From Gordius sp. MW1 (Eukaryota; Nematomorpha; Gordioida; Gordea; Gordiidae), in assembly GCA_964036665.1 (NCBI GenBank), contig OZ038533.1:5726413-5790412 (forward strand): 64,000 nt of DNA, written 5' to 3'. Position numbers and translations under genes: made by a program. Positions 9,869-20,125 of this stretch are shown piece by piece. Every line of letters starts with the position of its first letter. The stretch's first letter is position 1. The notes beneath the pieces were generated by a model that saw only the letters and a list, made by a program, of their open reading frames with translations, did not search any database and was not told where the DNA came from.

Positions 9869-10323
9869 TCGTCGATATTGATTTTCAATTTATATCATTT
9901 TTATGTTGTATATTTAATATAAACAAATATTTGTTGGAATTTTACTTTTAGTATTTTATTATTTTTACCCTAACCTTAAACTTTTAAATTTTTATCCAAA
10001 AAAATATTTTCAAAAAAATTTCACCTTGAAAATTTTCTAACACCACCCATGAGTAAATCCTAGTTACGATGTACCAGTTTGATCTTGAAAAATCCAGGAA
10101 TAGAAAACAAACTTTACGAAGAAATATTCCAACAGACTCAGTTGTGTATTGTTATAAAATGGCTATTTTTGTACCATTACTTGATTCTTTTATTGTTCAC
10201 CTTAATTAAGATTTTTAAACAAGAAATAAATTATTACAAATTTTCAAGTTTGGTTTCCTCGAGATTCGAAAGAGTTTCGCCTGCAACTCAAATAAAAAAA
10301 ATCACTTAGCGGAGTTTTACTTT

Positions 10324-10325
<2 letters not shown>
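9869..10325. other. AT-rich spacer between the MULE and the retrotransposon
   Basis: No gene recognised. It ends at the long T run that marks the 3' tail of the minus-strand retrotransposon. Confidence 0.45.
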
Positions 10326-10362
<37 letters not shown>

Positions 10363-13300
10363 AAATTAAAAGTTTATTTGTTAAAAATCTACTGACAGTA
10401 ATATAATATAAATACATGAAATATAAAAGGCAAAATGCGCCGAATAAAATAATACACTATTCGGATATATCATCATCGAGGGGATCTTCCAAAATTGGCC
10501 AAGAATCCGCGAACGATTTAAAGTTGTACTTGGCTATAAGAATACCAAGTCTTTGTTTTAGTAAAAAGGGTACCGAATGTTTAGACGGGGGAGAACGTCT
10601 TCCAACCTCTTTAAAAAAAGCTAAGGCCTGTTTGCCAAAGGTGCCTGAACACGAAGCAACCAATGGAATAAAAATATTTGAGGATAATAGGGCTTTATAT
10701 TTATTGGTTTTCCGCCCCTCTGCAACAGCTAAAGAATCATTGTTGCAGTTAGAGGGGGCAAATAGGTCAATACATGTGAAGTCCCATTTAAGGTGAAGAC
10801 CATTGCTTCATGGGACTAAAGAAGATCCATCAGGACGCATACGTCCCTCCAAGGCGGGGTCCGATGGCTCCAAGATGGATGGAATCTTTGCTCTCTTCAG
10901 GGCACTTTGAATTAAGGCGTTGGCCTTATTGTGTCTAGCATATTTGAATTTGTTTGCCAGGCAGTGTAAGGGATGCCTGGCTTGTTCGTCTACGAGTATG
11001 CTGCAATTTCGGCAAGTAAATGGCTTCGAAAATTTCACCCCTAGCCGGAGTGCTATGGAGTACGAAAGCTCCGAGTCCTCCAGCATCATCCCGGTGAGAC
11101 AGCTTGGGTAGGCCTCTAGCCATTCGTGACCTGAGCCATCAAACAAAAACGACCTTAAATTAGAACACTGACTTGCATCGCTACTCGAAATTAGATAATC
11201 AACGGAGTGCAACACAAGTCCGGCATCCCAATCTCTTTGTCGTGAGGTTTGTGGCAAAGGTGTTTCGGGATTGGTGTTGTTTTTCCAAGTAGCTAAAGCA
11301 ATGGGTAGAAGCGGGTCTTCTTTAACCGGATACAACTTAAAAATGGTATCTTGTACGGATTTATAAGATGAAATAAAGGAGACTAGAGATATTGAGGCCG
11401 GTGAGCGAATCCCTAAACCACCCGATTTGGTTGGTAGGGAAGCTTGTAACCAGCTATGAGTATTGAATTTAATATTTAAAATAGATTGTAAAATAGATTT
11501 AATATTTTGTTCGAAGAGGTTTAAAATTTCCGAGTGTAAAAAAGCACTTGAAGAGCGAAAACAGTGCTGAATCTTTGAAATATTAAAATAGTTTTTTATT
11601 ATGTAAAAAGCGTGGTGTGAAGGCAGACACTTTAAGAGATCTAATTTTGACTTTAAAATAGAGAGATTTTTCTCCAAATAAGTAGCGAGTCCAACTCTAC
11701 CGCCTATGGGCGATCCAAGGTGGCACATAGCGTCTTTCTTGATTGCTAAAAAAGGGGTAACGTGGGGATATAATGTGTAGTCAGGGGGTTGAAAGATCTC
11801 ACATTTGGTCTCATTTAGTCTAAGTTTTAAAATTGGTTCGAATTCTTTTATAATTTTGATAGCTTTAAAAACTTCGCGAGGATGGCCACAAAGGGTGGCA
11901 TCGTCCAAGTACCATATATTTAATGATAGGTCGCATTCGTGCGATATTTTTTCTACTAAACTTTGAATACCTAAGCAAAATAATGGCGGACCCAATGGGT
12001 CACCCTGTTGGATACCTTCAGTTGATTTAACTGTAAAATCCCCAAATCTTAAAAAGGATGTTGAGCCATAACTTAATAGGATGTAGTTATGGAACTCTGG
12101 AAAATCCTCGAGAAAATTTTTAATAAGGACGTCTCTACGAATGCAATTGAAAGCGTTAGCAAAGTCTAATTTGACCATGCAATGGTCCGATGGTATGAAT
12201 TCGAGGGCTAGCCTAGCGGCATGACTAGCAGCTTCGCAGCCTCCCTTTAGTCCAAAACCTAATTGGTGTGGACTTAGGTTGATGGAAAGAATCGGTTTAA
12301 TTTTATTGCATATTATTTTCGAAATAATCCTCCTAAATACTCCGCCAATAGCGATAGGTCTTAGGGAATTATCTGGCTTCTTAATCGCTATCAATTTGGC
12401 GCCAAACAGAATAGGTATTATTTCATAAGGTATGTTCCCATTAACAATAAGGTTGCATAAAGATGTTATGGCCTTTAAGAGGCATGTTGAGTTAAGGTTA
12501 TTCATTTTAAGTAAATCTTGGAGATATATAGGGCGGATTCCGTCTAGGCCAGCTGCAGAATCTAGGGGAAATGAGTTAATGGCTTCGGCGACCTCAGCGG
12601 AATCTAAGGATATGTTGGATTTAGAGTGGGGATATTTATCTGAGGATGAAGAAGGAGGATGTTTTAGTATAAGCTGGTTGTAAGTTTCCTGTGTGCTTGG
12701 GGCGATTGTATCGTTGCCATAAAACACCCTCAGAGCTCCTTTTGGATTAAAGTGGTTAATTTTGTTAGATACTAGCTTTGCAGTATGTTTCAGTGATGAT
12801 GCAAAAGCAGGTTTTGTATGGGAAGAACATAAGGGTTTATTGATATCAAAAGTAACGATGGAGTCTTTTATTTGTTTAGATAGGTTTAAGTCTTCGGGAG
12901 GCCTGATAAAGAGAGTGTGGTATGAGAATTTAAGGATTTTGTCCCAATTAGCAAGGTTCATAGGATCATTAGTTATGGAGGTTATCAAATTTATAATAAG
13001 TTGTTGAACAGCCTGTCTTGCCCCTCTAGGAATTCTAGATAACGTGTTAGGGAAGGAGAGAGTAAGGAAGGAATTACTCCATGAAAAATCTGGAGGTAAA
13101 ACATTGGTTGGCAAGCTGTAATCATTAAAATCAAGGACATGGCTCTCTTCAACTTCTGCTTGATCATCCTCTACATTTGCTATTAAAGGAGATGTTTGTT
13201 CTTCAATATCACCTATAATCGTTATAGGGGGGATTGCACTTACTGGTGGTGCTTTTTGACCAGAATATTTACATCTTGCTGACATAGGGCCATGTAAAAA

Positions 13301-13369
13301 GAAGAAGAAATTTTTATTTATTCCAATGATTCTCTTGCAGGAGGGGCAAAGTGCTTTAAGGTTAACCAT
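10326..13369 (-). mobile_element. Near-full-length non-LTR retrotransposon (copy A), minus strand
   Basis: A 34-nt T run at 10326-10359 is the poly(A) tail of the minus-strand element. Upstream of it lie a short 3' UTR and one long reading frame from 13369 down to 10457. There are no LTRs and no N-terminal apurinic-type endonuclease. The nuclease is at the C-terminus, as in R2-superclade elements. The 5' UTR presumably extends beyond 13369, but I could not find its boundary or a target-site duplication. Relatives lie at 8116, 27909 and 62150. Confidence 0.85.
10457..13369 (-). pseudogene. Retrotransposon polyprotein: zinc finger, reverse transcriptase, zinc knuckle, RPD nuclease; one in-frame TGA
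   Basis: The ATG at 13369 has an in-frame TAA just upstream. Residues 8-32 hold CPSC and a HGPMSARC, a possible zinc site. The RT follows, with LRPIAIGGVFRRIISK, LGFGLKGGCEAASHA, KLDFANAFNCIRR, GIQQGDPLGPPLF (about 453-459) and WYLDDATL (about 487), so the catalytic DD is intact. Next come HEWLEAYPS, CRNC...HPLHC (CX2CX9HX3C) and RPDG (about 845-848). At 10808-10810 the expected Trp is TGA. The frame then continues undisturbed through LKWDFTCIDLFAPSN and NIFIPLVASCSGTFGK to DPLDDDISE and TAG at 10457-10459. Full length would be about 970 codons. Only this one stop is seen, so the copy is young. The clade is not assigned: the domain order fits restriction-like endonuclease elements, but YLDD differs from the usual YADD. 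Confidence 0.85.
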
Positions 13370-15600
13370 GAAAATATTTTAAAGCATAAGCTGCTTGGTG
13401 CAGACTCTTTTATGTGTACATCTTGTAATGGTTATGTAATGCTTTGGCATCAGATTGAATGAGTTGTATATGGAACTGCTTTATAACTCAAATATTATAC
13501 AGCGTGTACACTATTGTTAAGAATTCAACATTGATATTTTATTTTTATTCACAAAAGTTCACAATTATTTAAGGAATTAACATGCAATATGTCCACAAAA
13601 AGTAAATTAGTTTTAAACACTATCCTTATAGTATAATAAATCTAAGGTTTATATGCCTATAGTGTCCAAGAGGGTTAGAAGAATCATTATAATAGCAAGT
13701 TATTGAGGTGTTTGTAAGCAGATTTTCATGTTAAAACGAATTCAAGGTGATGATTAATACTTACTTGAGATTTGAGGAACATCAATGTTGAATATTTTAA
13801 TTCGGATATACCATAAAAAAAACCTAGCAAGAATGTTGTTGCAATTGTTCAATAAATTGAAAGAATATTGTTCATGGTAAATTTAATTGGCTTATGCGAA
13901 ATACCCAGTCATAGATATATATATAGAGCAAGGAATATAAGTGGGATAACTTCAGGCTATAATGCGGTTATATATGTCTAGATACGAATATTTATTGTAT
14001 TTATTATATAAGATAAATGTAATGTAAATCTCTTGATCTTTATTTCTATTTCGTTTATCACGCGCTTTTAAAAATATCCATTGTTAAGCCAAGGTTGCTC
14101 GTTTAATGACTTGAATGGTACAAATGTTGAAAAACAGAATTTGATATTTAATATATGTCGTTGTCTTAGATGCCATAAGAAGTGCGTCCCAAGAATGCCA
14201 TAAACGCTTTGCCAAATCACAAATCCAAATTAAAATGCTTACCTACCTTACAACTTTATTTTATTTATTAGCTTGTCTCATACATGCAAAAAGAGAGAAG
14301 TTTCTCAACTTTGAGAAGACTTAAGACCTACTTACGGAATTCCATGTCAAACAAACAATCGATTAAATGGTTTGGCGCTTTTAACAATTCATCGGGAGTT
14401 AGCTCCAACTTCTGATGAAATTCTTGAAGTCTTTCATATTCTTTGGCAAAAGAAAATTAAAAATTGTTTTATAACGACTATTTTAATATATTCTATACAC
14501 CTCTTGAGATAAAAATGTTTAAAAAATAGGAGATTCCCCCCCCTTGAGAAAATCCTGGCTAAGCGCTTGGGCATCTTATTATAAGATTTATAGTTATTCA
14601 AACTAATTTTTGCGAGAACGCTTAAACTAAGACATAGCTTAAACATTTCATGGATATTAACTTCAGTCTACATTATTTACTAAAATTTTATATATTAAAA
14701 CTTTATTTACAATTAAAGTTATATTAATTATGTTAAACACAAATATGAGTTCGACTATTTAAAATTAAATTTCATGTTTTTTGAGTATTTGAGCTCTATT
14801 AAACCAAAGAAAATATCATTATTTATCTACCACGTGTTTTTACAGGAAGGCGGTGAAAAAAAAGAATGTTGTTGCAAATGTATTTTGATTTTGACCTTAC
14901 TTATTCTTCTTAAATGATAACATCAAAGATGTTTTGTTTTTTTACCGCCCATCAAAAAAACTATTTACCTTTAATTGAACACACACTCTCTTTAGAGAGA
15001 ATCACATTTGAAAAATTTAAACTACTTACATATTTTATAAATGATGATTGAAACCTGAAAAATGAAACTTACTTAAATCACATCGGAATGGGATTGGCGA
15101 CTGGGGAAGGATTGTTTAGTAATAATTTATGGGATGACGAAATGATCAATGATTTTGGAATTGGCTATATTCTAATAAGAATTAAATTTGATTTAAAATT
15201 GGTGCAGCAGCCTGTACCTACCCCTTCCATTAAAATAGACTATCAAATCAAGCTATGTTTTGCATCAATATATTATTTTGTCGAATGTTAATTGTAGATT
15301 AAACACAAAAATAAATTAAATACCTAGGTTTTGCATAGCCAACCTGAGGGTTCAGGTTTTCAAAAACCTGATAAGGTTTTTTGCACACCCGAACCTTAAC
15401 CTGAGGTTGATCCCGAAAGTCAACCTGAAAAACCTTCAGGTCAATATTTTTTATTAAAATGCATAAAGGTACAATTTATGAGTGTTGATTATATATTCTA
15501 TAATATATTAAATGTAACAAAATATTAAAATAATAATACAATTTACAAGATTACAATTTGTAAGAGTTGAAAGCAAGCAAATCACGTTTTTAATCGATAA
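13370..15600. other. AT-rich stretch with no gene seen; includes a CAACCTGAGG-type internal repeat
   Basis: The first part may include the 5' UTR of copy A. At 15325-15445 a block of AACCTGA/TCAGGTT motifs alternates in both orientations (AACCTGAGGGTTCAGG, CCTTCAGGTC) and could fold; it may be the relic of a small transposon. A run CACACACTCTCTTTAGAGAG lies near 14980. No protein or RNA gene is recognised. Confidence 0.4.
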
Positions 15601-15613
15601 AATGGGCGTATTT

Positions 15614-15811
15614 TTAATAAAGTAGATTAGGTGTCTTGTTGGATGTTAGTAACGTGGTGTACATATATATTACGTGAGAGGTGGACGACATCAGATACAT
15701 TCGACGACGTAATCGTTTGGCGAAGGTAGCGGCGCATGGTTTACGGATAAGCAAATCGTTAGGCCTATACCAGGACCCTAGGGCCCCTACTATGATTGGT
15801 TTGATAGTCAC
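15614..15811 (-). pseudogene. R2-type retrotransposon, C-terminal tail
   Basis: Reads IKPIIVGALGSWYRPNDLLI. The IIVGALGSW..xND block is a conserved end region of R2-like elements, from memory of the family. It is one frame away from the nuclease segment that precedes it, so a frameshift lies near 15811-15851. Confidence 0.65.
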
Positions 15812-15850
15812 AATTTTGTAACGTGAGAGTAGATATTGTCATACAGATTC

Positions 15851-16291
15851 TTATTTTGTAATTTTAGCTTCTCGGGCAGTATCCAACGCGGTGAGGCGAT
15901 TATCAAATGGGATGCCTATATCTATAATTATGGCTGAATCTTTCTTAGCTATCACCAAGTCAGGTCGTAGCTGAGAGTGGTCCACAGTAGTATTCTCCCC
16001 TATAACCGCAAATCTTTTAGCTGCCAGGTCCTTTATTCGCTCGACAACTAAGTTGTGGCGTTTCGTATATGAGGCTGAATATCGCATGCAGTGGTCTATA
16101 ACGTGGGGCAGGGTTTCTTCGTGTTCCCCACATCTTCGACACTTTCTATCAGAGCTTCTATTCATGGGCGTGCCTTTAAGCGGCAATTGATTCGGTCTAG
16201 CGCGGTGTTTAAATAGCCAATCCGCAAACCTTGTATACAGCCCATCCTTTATGAATTGATGGCTGGCAGGGTGGGACCCTAGGCATTCCAT
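15851..16291 (-). pseudogene. R2-type CCHC knuckle plus restriction-like endonuclease
   Basis: Shows CRRCGEHEETLPHVIDHC, a textbook CX2CX8HX4C knuckle of R2-group elements, then RHNLVVERI, and LRPDLVIAKKDSAIIIDIGI with the RPD...D nuclease core, followed by PFDNRLTALDTAREAKI. Upstream it begins in the HQFIKDGLYTRFADWLFKHR segment typical of the region after the RT. The catalytic Asp residues are kept, although the element as a whole is broken. Confidence 0.8.
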
Positions 16292-16375
16292 GACCTTTCC
16301 TTGGTCCGGATTTGATACTAGTTAATTTCTTATCACGCTCTTGGGAGCGCATGGCATACACCAGCTTTTTGCGCA

Positions 16376-17075
16376 TTAATGGGTCAATTGTAAGATTATC
16401 ACGGCGGATTCCCCCTCCCGAAAATCCCAGGCCTTTCTGGTGATAGTCCTTATATTCGAGATCGAGAAAGTAGCGTTGTCAAAGGGCGAGTCATTGCTAC
16501 AGGACAGATAACATGAGCGGATGGACGGAGTAAGGGCGTTCTTACTGATTTTCGCTCTGCGCATAATCGTGGCATCTAGATCATTTTTGGCTAAATCCCC
16601 TATTCGATCGTCCTTGGAGGTTAGTAGTTTAAATGCTGAATCTATTATAAATATGTCAGAATCAGTGCCAGCTACCGGGAATCCGAGAGCTCCTTGTTTG
16701 GCCGAGCCATATATGTAGTCAACAGAGGAGCGCTCAGGGTGGCAATATATTTCTTTCAGTTGAGGTGGGAGAAATTTATCCATTTCTTTACTTTTACTTG
16801 GGGAAGCATCCAAGCCGCATTGAGTGAGTTAGCGAGGGGTAGAAAAATGTTTTTAAAGGGTCGGCTTTTTGCCAGAGCGCTAAATTAGAAGATATGATTT
16901 TCTCGGTCATGACTTTAAATTCTTCAATGTTGTGATCTTCAGCCATGGCAAATCTAATGGGCTTCCCAAGGAAGTCTTCGGAGTCACCATTTCTGAGGTA
17001 GTTAATAGGTTCTCCGAAAAGAAAGTGTGTAGATGGTGTGGCTTTTCTAGCACCACCGACGCCACTTATATGCAA
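16376..17075 (-). pseudogene. R2-type segment downstream of the RT (two frames)
   Basis: Two overlapping pieces (17075-16794 and 16813-16376) are one protein split by a frameshift near 16800. They read GEPINYLRNGDSEDFLGKPI, then DKFLPPQLKEIYCHPERSSV, then DYIYGSAKQGALGFPVAGTD and DSDIFIIDSAFKLLTSKDDR. That series matches the thumb and linker region of R2/NeSL-group polyproteins. There are no catalytic residues here. Confidence 0.7.
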
Positions 17076-17164
17076 AATAGCGCATTTCTTGGTATTTATT
17101 TCAAGTTTCAGCTGTTGGGTAACTTTTGCTATAGTGTCGAACTGTTCTTAAAGTTCTTCTGATG

Positions 17165-18044
17165 ATTTGGCTCTTAATAGAACATCGGCATATGCGAGGA
17201 CTTTAACCTCTTTGTGTGACTTTTGAATTACCCGGATCATAGGATCTATAGCAACATCACAGCGAATGCCAGATGTAGCACCTTTATTTTGTCAAGCAAG
17301 CCTGTGGTGGGGAAGGATGTTGAGATCCCCTTGTACAAGTCTTGGATAATTGAGGTAACTTGTTCGCCTATGCCACTCGCTGATAGCGCTGCATAAATAG
17401 CCTCGTGAGACACTGACGAGAAAGCGTTCGCCAGGTCAACCCATCCTAGTAATATGTCTTGGTTGCTCAGTCTAGCGTCATCCATCATTTTTCGGAGACA
17501 ATAGTTGTGTCCAACACCCCGTCATAGGGTAGGCTTTCTGAGCTGGTGCAAGAACTTCGTTTAGGTCCATCCATTTTGTGATTCTTTGCATCAGCAACAC
17601 TGTATATAGCTTGTATATAGTGTTGCTAAGGGTGGTCTCCAATTTTTTATGTCATTAAGTCTCCTTTTTTATAGATAAGAATGGTCTCTGCATGTTTCCA
17701 CGTGGTAGGAATTTTTTAAATTTAAGGCATATGTTGAATATTTTAATTAATATTTTAGCACAGGAGTCCACTTTGGCCCACTGCTTGTAAGATATTTTGT
17801 CGTCCCCCGGCGAGTTCTCAGCCCAGTGAAGTTTTTTGGCTAACCCCTTCACTGTAAAGAGGTGCATGGATATGGAAGGGCGGGAACATGTATCATATAT
17901 AGCTAAGTCGGGTTCTCTTAGCTCTCCGAGTATGGCGATAAAATGGTTTACTACTACCATCAGTGAAATTTGGCAGCGCGGTGGCTCTCCATTAAGGATT
18001 TTCTTAATTGTGGTGCGCCGGTTTTTCTTGTAATGGCTCTGCAC
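17165..18044 (-). pseudogene. R2-type reverse transcriptase, broken, catalytic motif damaged
   Basis: Upstream piece (18044-17655): LHWAENSPGDDKISYKQWAK, then NICLKFKKF, the fingers region. Middle piece (17488-17246): DILLGWVDLANAFSSVSHEA, the first catalytic-Asp motif (LDLxNAFxxVxH). The third piece, near 17165-17235, reads IDPMIRVIQ and VLAYADVLLRAKSSEE. Where YADD is expected the sequence is YADV, with the second Asp lost. The GQGCPLSP block is also not recognisable, which suggests a deletion. This RT is inactive. Confidence 0.75.
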
Positions 18045-18063
18045 CTCCTTAGGATTAGATACA

Positions 18064-18474
18064 TCACTGTGGCTTCGCTGCTCGTGATTTGTTCGTTTTA
18101 ATTTTTATTTTAAGGATATAATGGACCTTGGTAATTATCTCATCGATAAGATCGTTGAACGCGATCCAATTTGCCTCATCACAATCCCTTCTATCAATTG
18201 CCCTTAAAGGAAACTTGAATGACCCAAGATCAGTTTTGTCGTCTACCGACAAATTGCATCTTTCTGGGTTGGGCTGGGGCTCTTCGTTCTAGTCTGGTAT
18301 CAAACACTCTTCAATTAATGGCTCCAATTCATGATACCGGTTGCCTAAGCTTATCGGTTCAGTATGGGTTATTGAGATTGCAAGATTGGGAATGTTCGGA
18401 AGGGTCCTTGCATCTAGGTTACATTTTGTAGGCGAAGTAATTTTTACGATTCGCTTAATATTCATTCTGTCCAC
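18064..18474 (-). pseudogene. R2-type polyprotein, N-terminal linker remnants
   Basis: Short open pieces (18474-18289 and 18252-18064) between the zinc finger and RT. No motif is recognised; they are placed here by their position in the element. Confidence 0.35.
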
Positions 18475-18779
18475 TACCTCACGTCTTGTGGGGATATTTT
18501 TTGGGCACTTATGAGGTAAATATATTCCGACTCTTGAGTTGGGAGTATTTTACGGCCGGCCGCTTTCGGTGCAAGTCGTATCAGCTCGGGCAAAATTCTA
18601 TGAAATGGGATGCCATTGAATGGTTGGGTCGTTCTTTATTTGAGCTGGCTTTTGCTGATTGGGGGCCTTGTAGTTTGGGTAAGGATGCCTCTCAACAAGT
18701 GATTGGTCCTACCCTGGAATTTGTTAAAATAAGATCCTTACCTTCGGATTCTTCTTCCGCACAGACTTGTGCTGATACG

Positions 18780-19075
18780 GGGGAATTTAGGGATTGAACG
18801 AACAATAGAGGGTTTGATAATCTTCTCAGAGCCATTGATATGCCCGGAAACTGGGCTACTGACTGTGGGACAGAAATGTTGGTGGTATTTATTGCGTTAG
18901 GGGTGCCATGTAATTTTGAAACACACCAAGTCGGTGGGACGATTATATGGGCACCCCTTCTATGGGCCCTTAGACTTCGCCTCGACGATACAACGGTATC
19001 GCAGGCGGAACATGTTATGGGAGTTATACGTGGGATTGCACCATTTCAATTGCACGCCGACATTGCACAATCAGA
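18780..19075 (-). pseudogene. R2-type N-terminal C2H2 zinc finger segment
   Basis: One minus-strand frame is open across the finger and reads ITCSACDTVVSSRRSLRA followed by HRRGAH, a CX2CX12HX4H finger (about 18947-19012). It continues through PPTWCV and VPQSVAQF. N-terminal C2H2 fingers are typical of R2 and related elements, where they bind target DNA. No ATG could be fixed. Confidence 0.65.
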
Positions 19076-19112
19076 TTAATATAGGTTTGGGATAGAAGAT
19101 AACGAGTAAAAA

Positions 19113-19331
19113 AAATGGCGATTTTAATGGCGGACAGCGAATTATTTTAATTTTAAAAGCGGAAGGAAGGATATAGTGCGCGAGATAATTAAAGGCGAAT
19201 TTTAATGGCGGACGACGAGAATTAATCGAGCGAAAATGAAAATGGCGAATTTTAATGGCGGACGACTAAAATTTAACGAGCGAGAAAATAAAACTGGCGA
19301 ATTTTAATGGCCGCGACGGAAATTAGCGTAA
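19113..19331 (-). repeat. Tandem repeats in the 5' region of the R2-type element
   Basis: Four copies of GGCGAATTTTAATGGCGGAC (plus strand) start near 19117, 19193, 19245 and 19297, two of the intervals being about 52 bp. Their place just upstream of the first coding segment suggests 5' UTR repeats, perhaps promoter units. That role is inferred. Confidence 0.65.
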
Positions 19332-19420
19332 AGGGGTGGGCGCGAAAAGACGAGGGGGGGCTAGCGAAGGGAATTAAACAAGATGAGATCTAAATTATTG
19401 TTTATTAATAATAGTAGATG

Positions 19421-19780
19421 AGATTCGTGGGGGGAACTACACTTTGAGCGAAGTAAGGTAAAAAGATGGGAAAAGGGGAGTATTATTTCTATTTTAGAAG
19501 ATTAAGATATACCTATCACATCCCTGGCACATACAAGAATAATTTATCTAGAATGCAACTTTTAAATACACAAAATGAACTATTGGAGCTAGTGTTGTAA
19601 AAAGGGCTGGCTGGTTTTCACAGCATATTGCTATGCTTAGTTGTTAGCGTTTATTTTCATCCAGCCTTTTTAATGTTAGGTGAAATTTCTTGGAGGGGCT
19701 TTGTCGTTTTTGTAAATAGCACCCAAAGCGTATTAAATGAATTTTTGGGCGACTATTGAAGTAAAATAAAAATAAATGTA
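19421..19780. other. AT-rich spacer, nothing recognised
   Basis: No gene or repeat boundary is seen between the R2-type element and the twin CRE-like sites. Confidence 0.4.
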
Positions 19781-19783
19781 TTA

Positions 19784-19822
19784 TGACGTCACTAAGTGGA
19801 AACTTATCACATTGTGACGTCA
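19784..19822. promoter_or_regulatory. Two perfect CRE-like TGACGTCA sites in inverted context
   Basis: TGACGTCA at 19784-19791 and again at 19815-19822, 31 bp apart. They are extended to TGACGTCAC...GTGACGTCA, so the pair forms an inverted repeat. This is the consensus for CREB/ATF-type bZIP binding. No promoter or gene is recognised next to it, so it may equally be part of a small palindromic element. Confidence 0.4.
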
Positions 19823-19913
19823 AATAATATAATATCTTGTAAATTATAATTAATTATTATGCATCAACTATACAGGCAGTGAATCAATATGTTTTATTTA
19901 AAAAAAAATTTGT

Positions 19914-20001
19914 GAAGATTTGCGGTCACAGTGGTGACAATTGTCATAATCAACATTTTCTATTGTATTAAATATTGTCACCACTGTGACCGCAAATCTT
20001 C
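19914..20001. repeat. Perfect 28-bp inverted repeat (hairpin), loop 32 nt
   Basis: Arms 19914-19941 and 19974-20001 are exact complements, with the core GGTCACAGTGGTGACAAT. A diverged third copy of one arm lies at about 20094-20125, followed by a direct repeat of the flanking segment TAGTACAACTTTTTTTAGTC (near 20021 and 20147). It is probably a small foldback transposon, partly duplicated. Confidence 0.75.
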
Positions 20002-20125
20002 AAAAAAAATATTTTTTTATAAGTACAACTTTTTTTAGTCATATAATAAGCCACTTTAATAAAAAATATTTATTTTAAGAGAAAATGTTGATCAGGACAA
20101 CTGTCGCCACCGTGACTGCCAATCT

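Larger units (their letters stand above)
15600..19420 (-). mobile_element. Degenerate R2/NeSL-type non-LTR retrotransposon, minus strand
   Basis: The minus strand carries, 5' to 3', tandem repeats (19113-19331), a C2H2 finger (about 18947-19012), RT segments (18044-17246), the region after the RT (17075-16376), a CCHC and RPD...D nuclease (16291-15851) and the conserved C-terminal tail (15811-15614). Many frameshifts and at least one deletion separate these. The order is that of R2-superclade elements with a restriction-like endonuclease. I cannot assign the family or a target site. Confidence 0.8.

Noticed and set aside
10326-13369. LTR retrotransposon or retrovirus
   Set aside because: There are no LTRs, protease, RNase H or integrase; the RT motifs, poly(A) tail and C-terminal nuclease are those of a non-LTR element.
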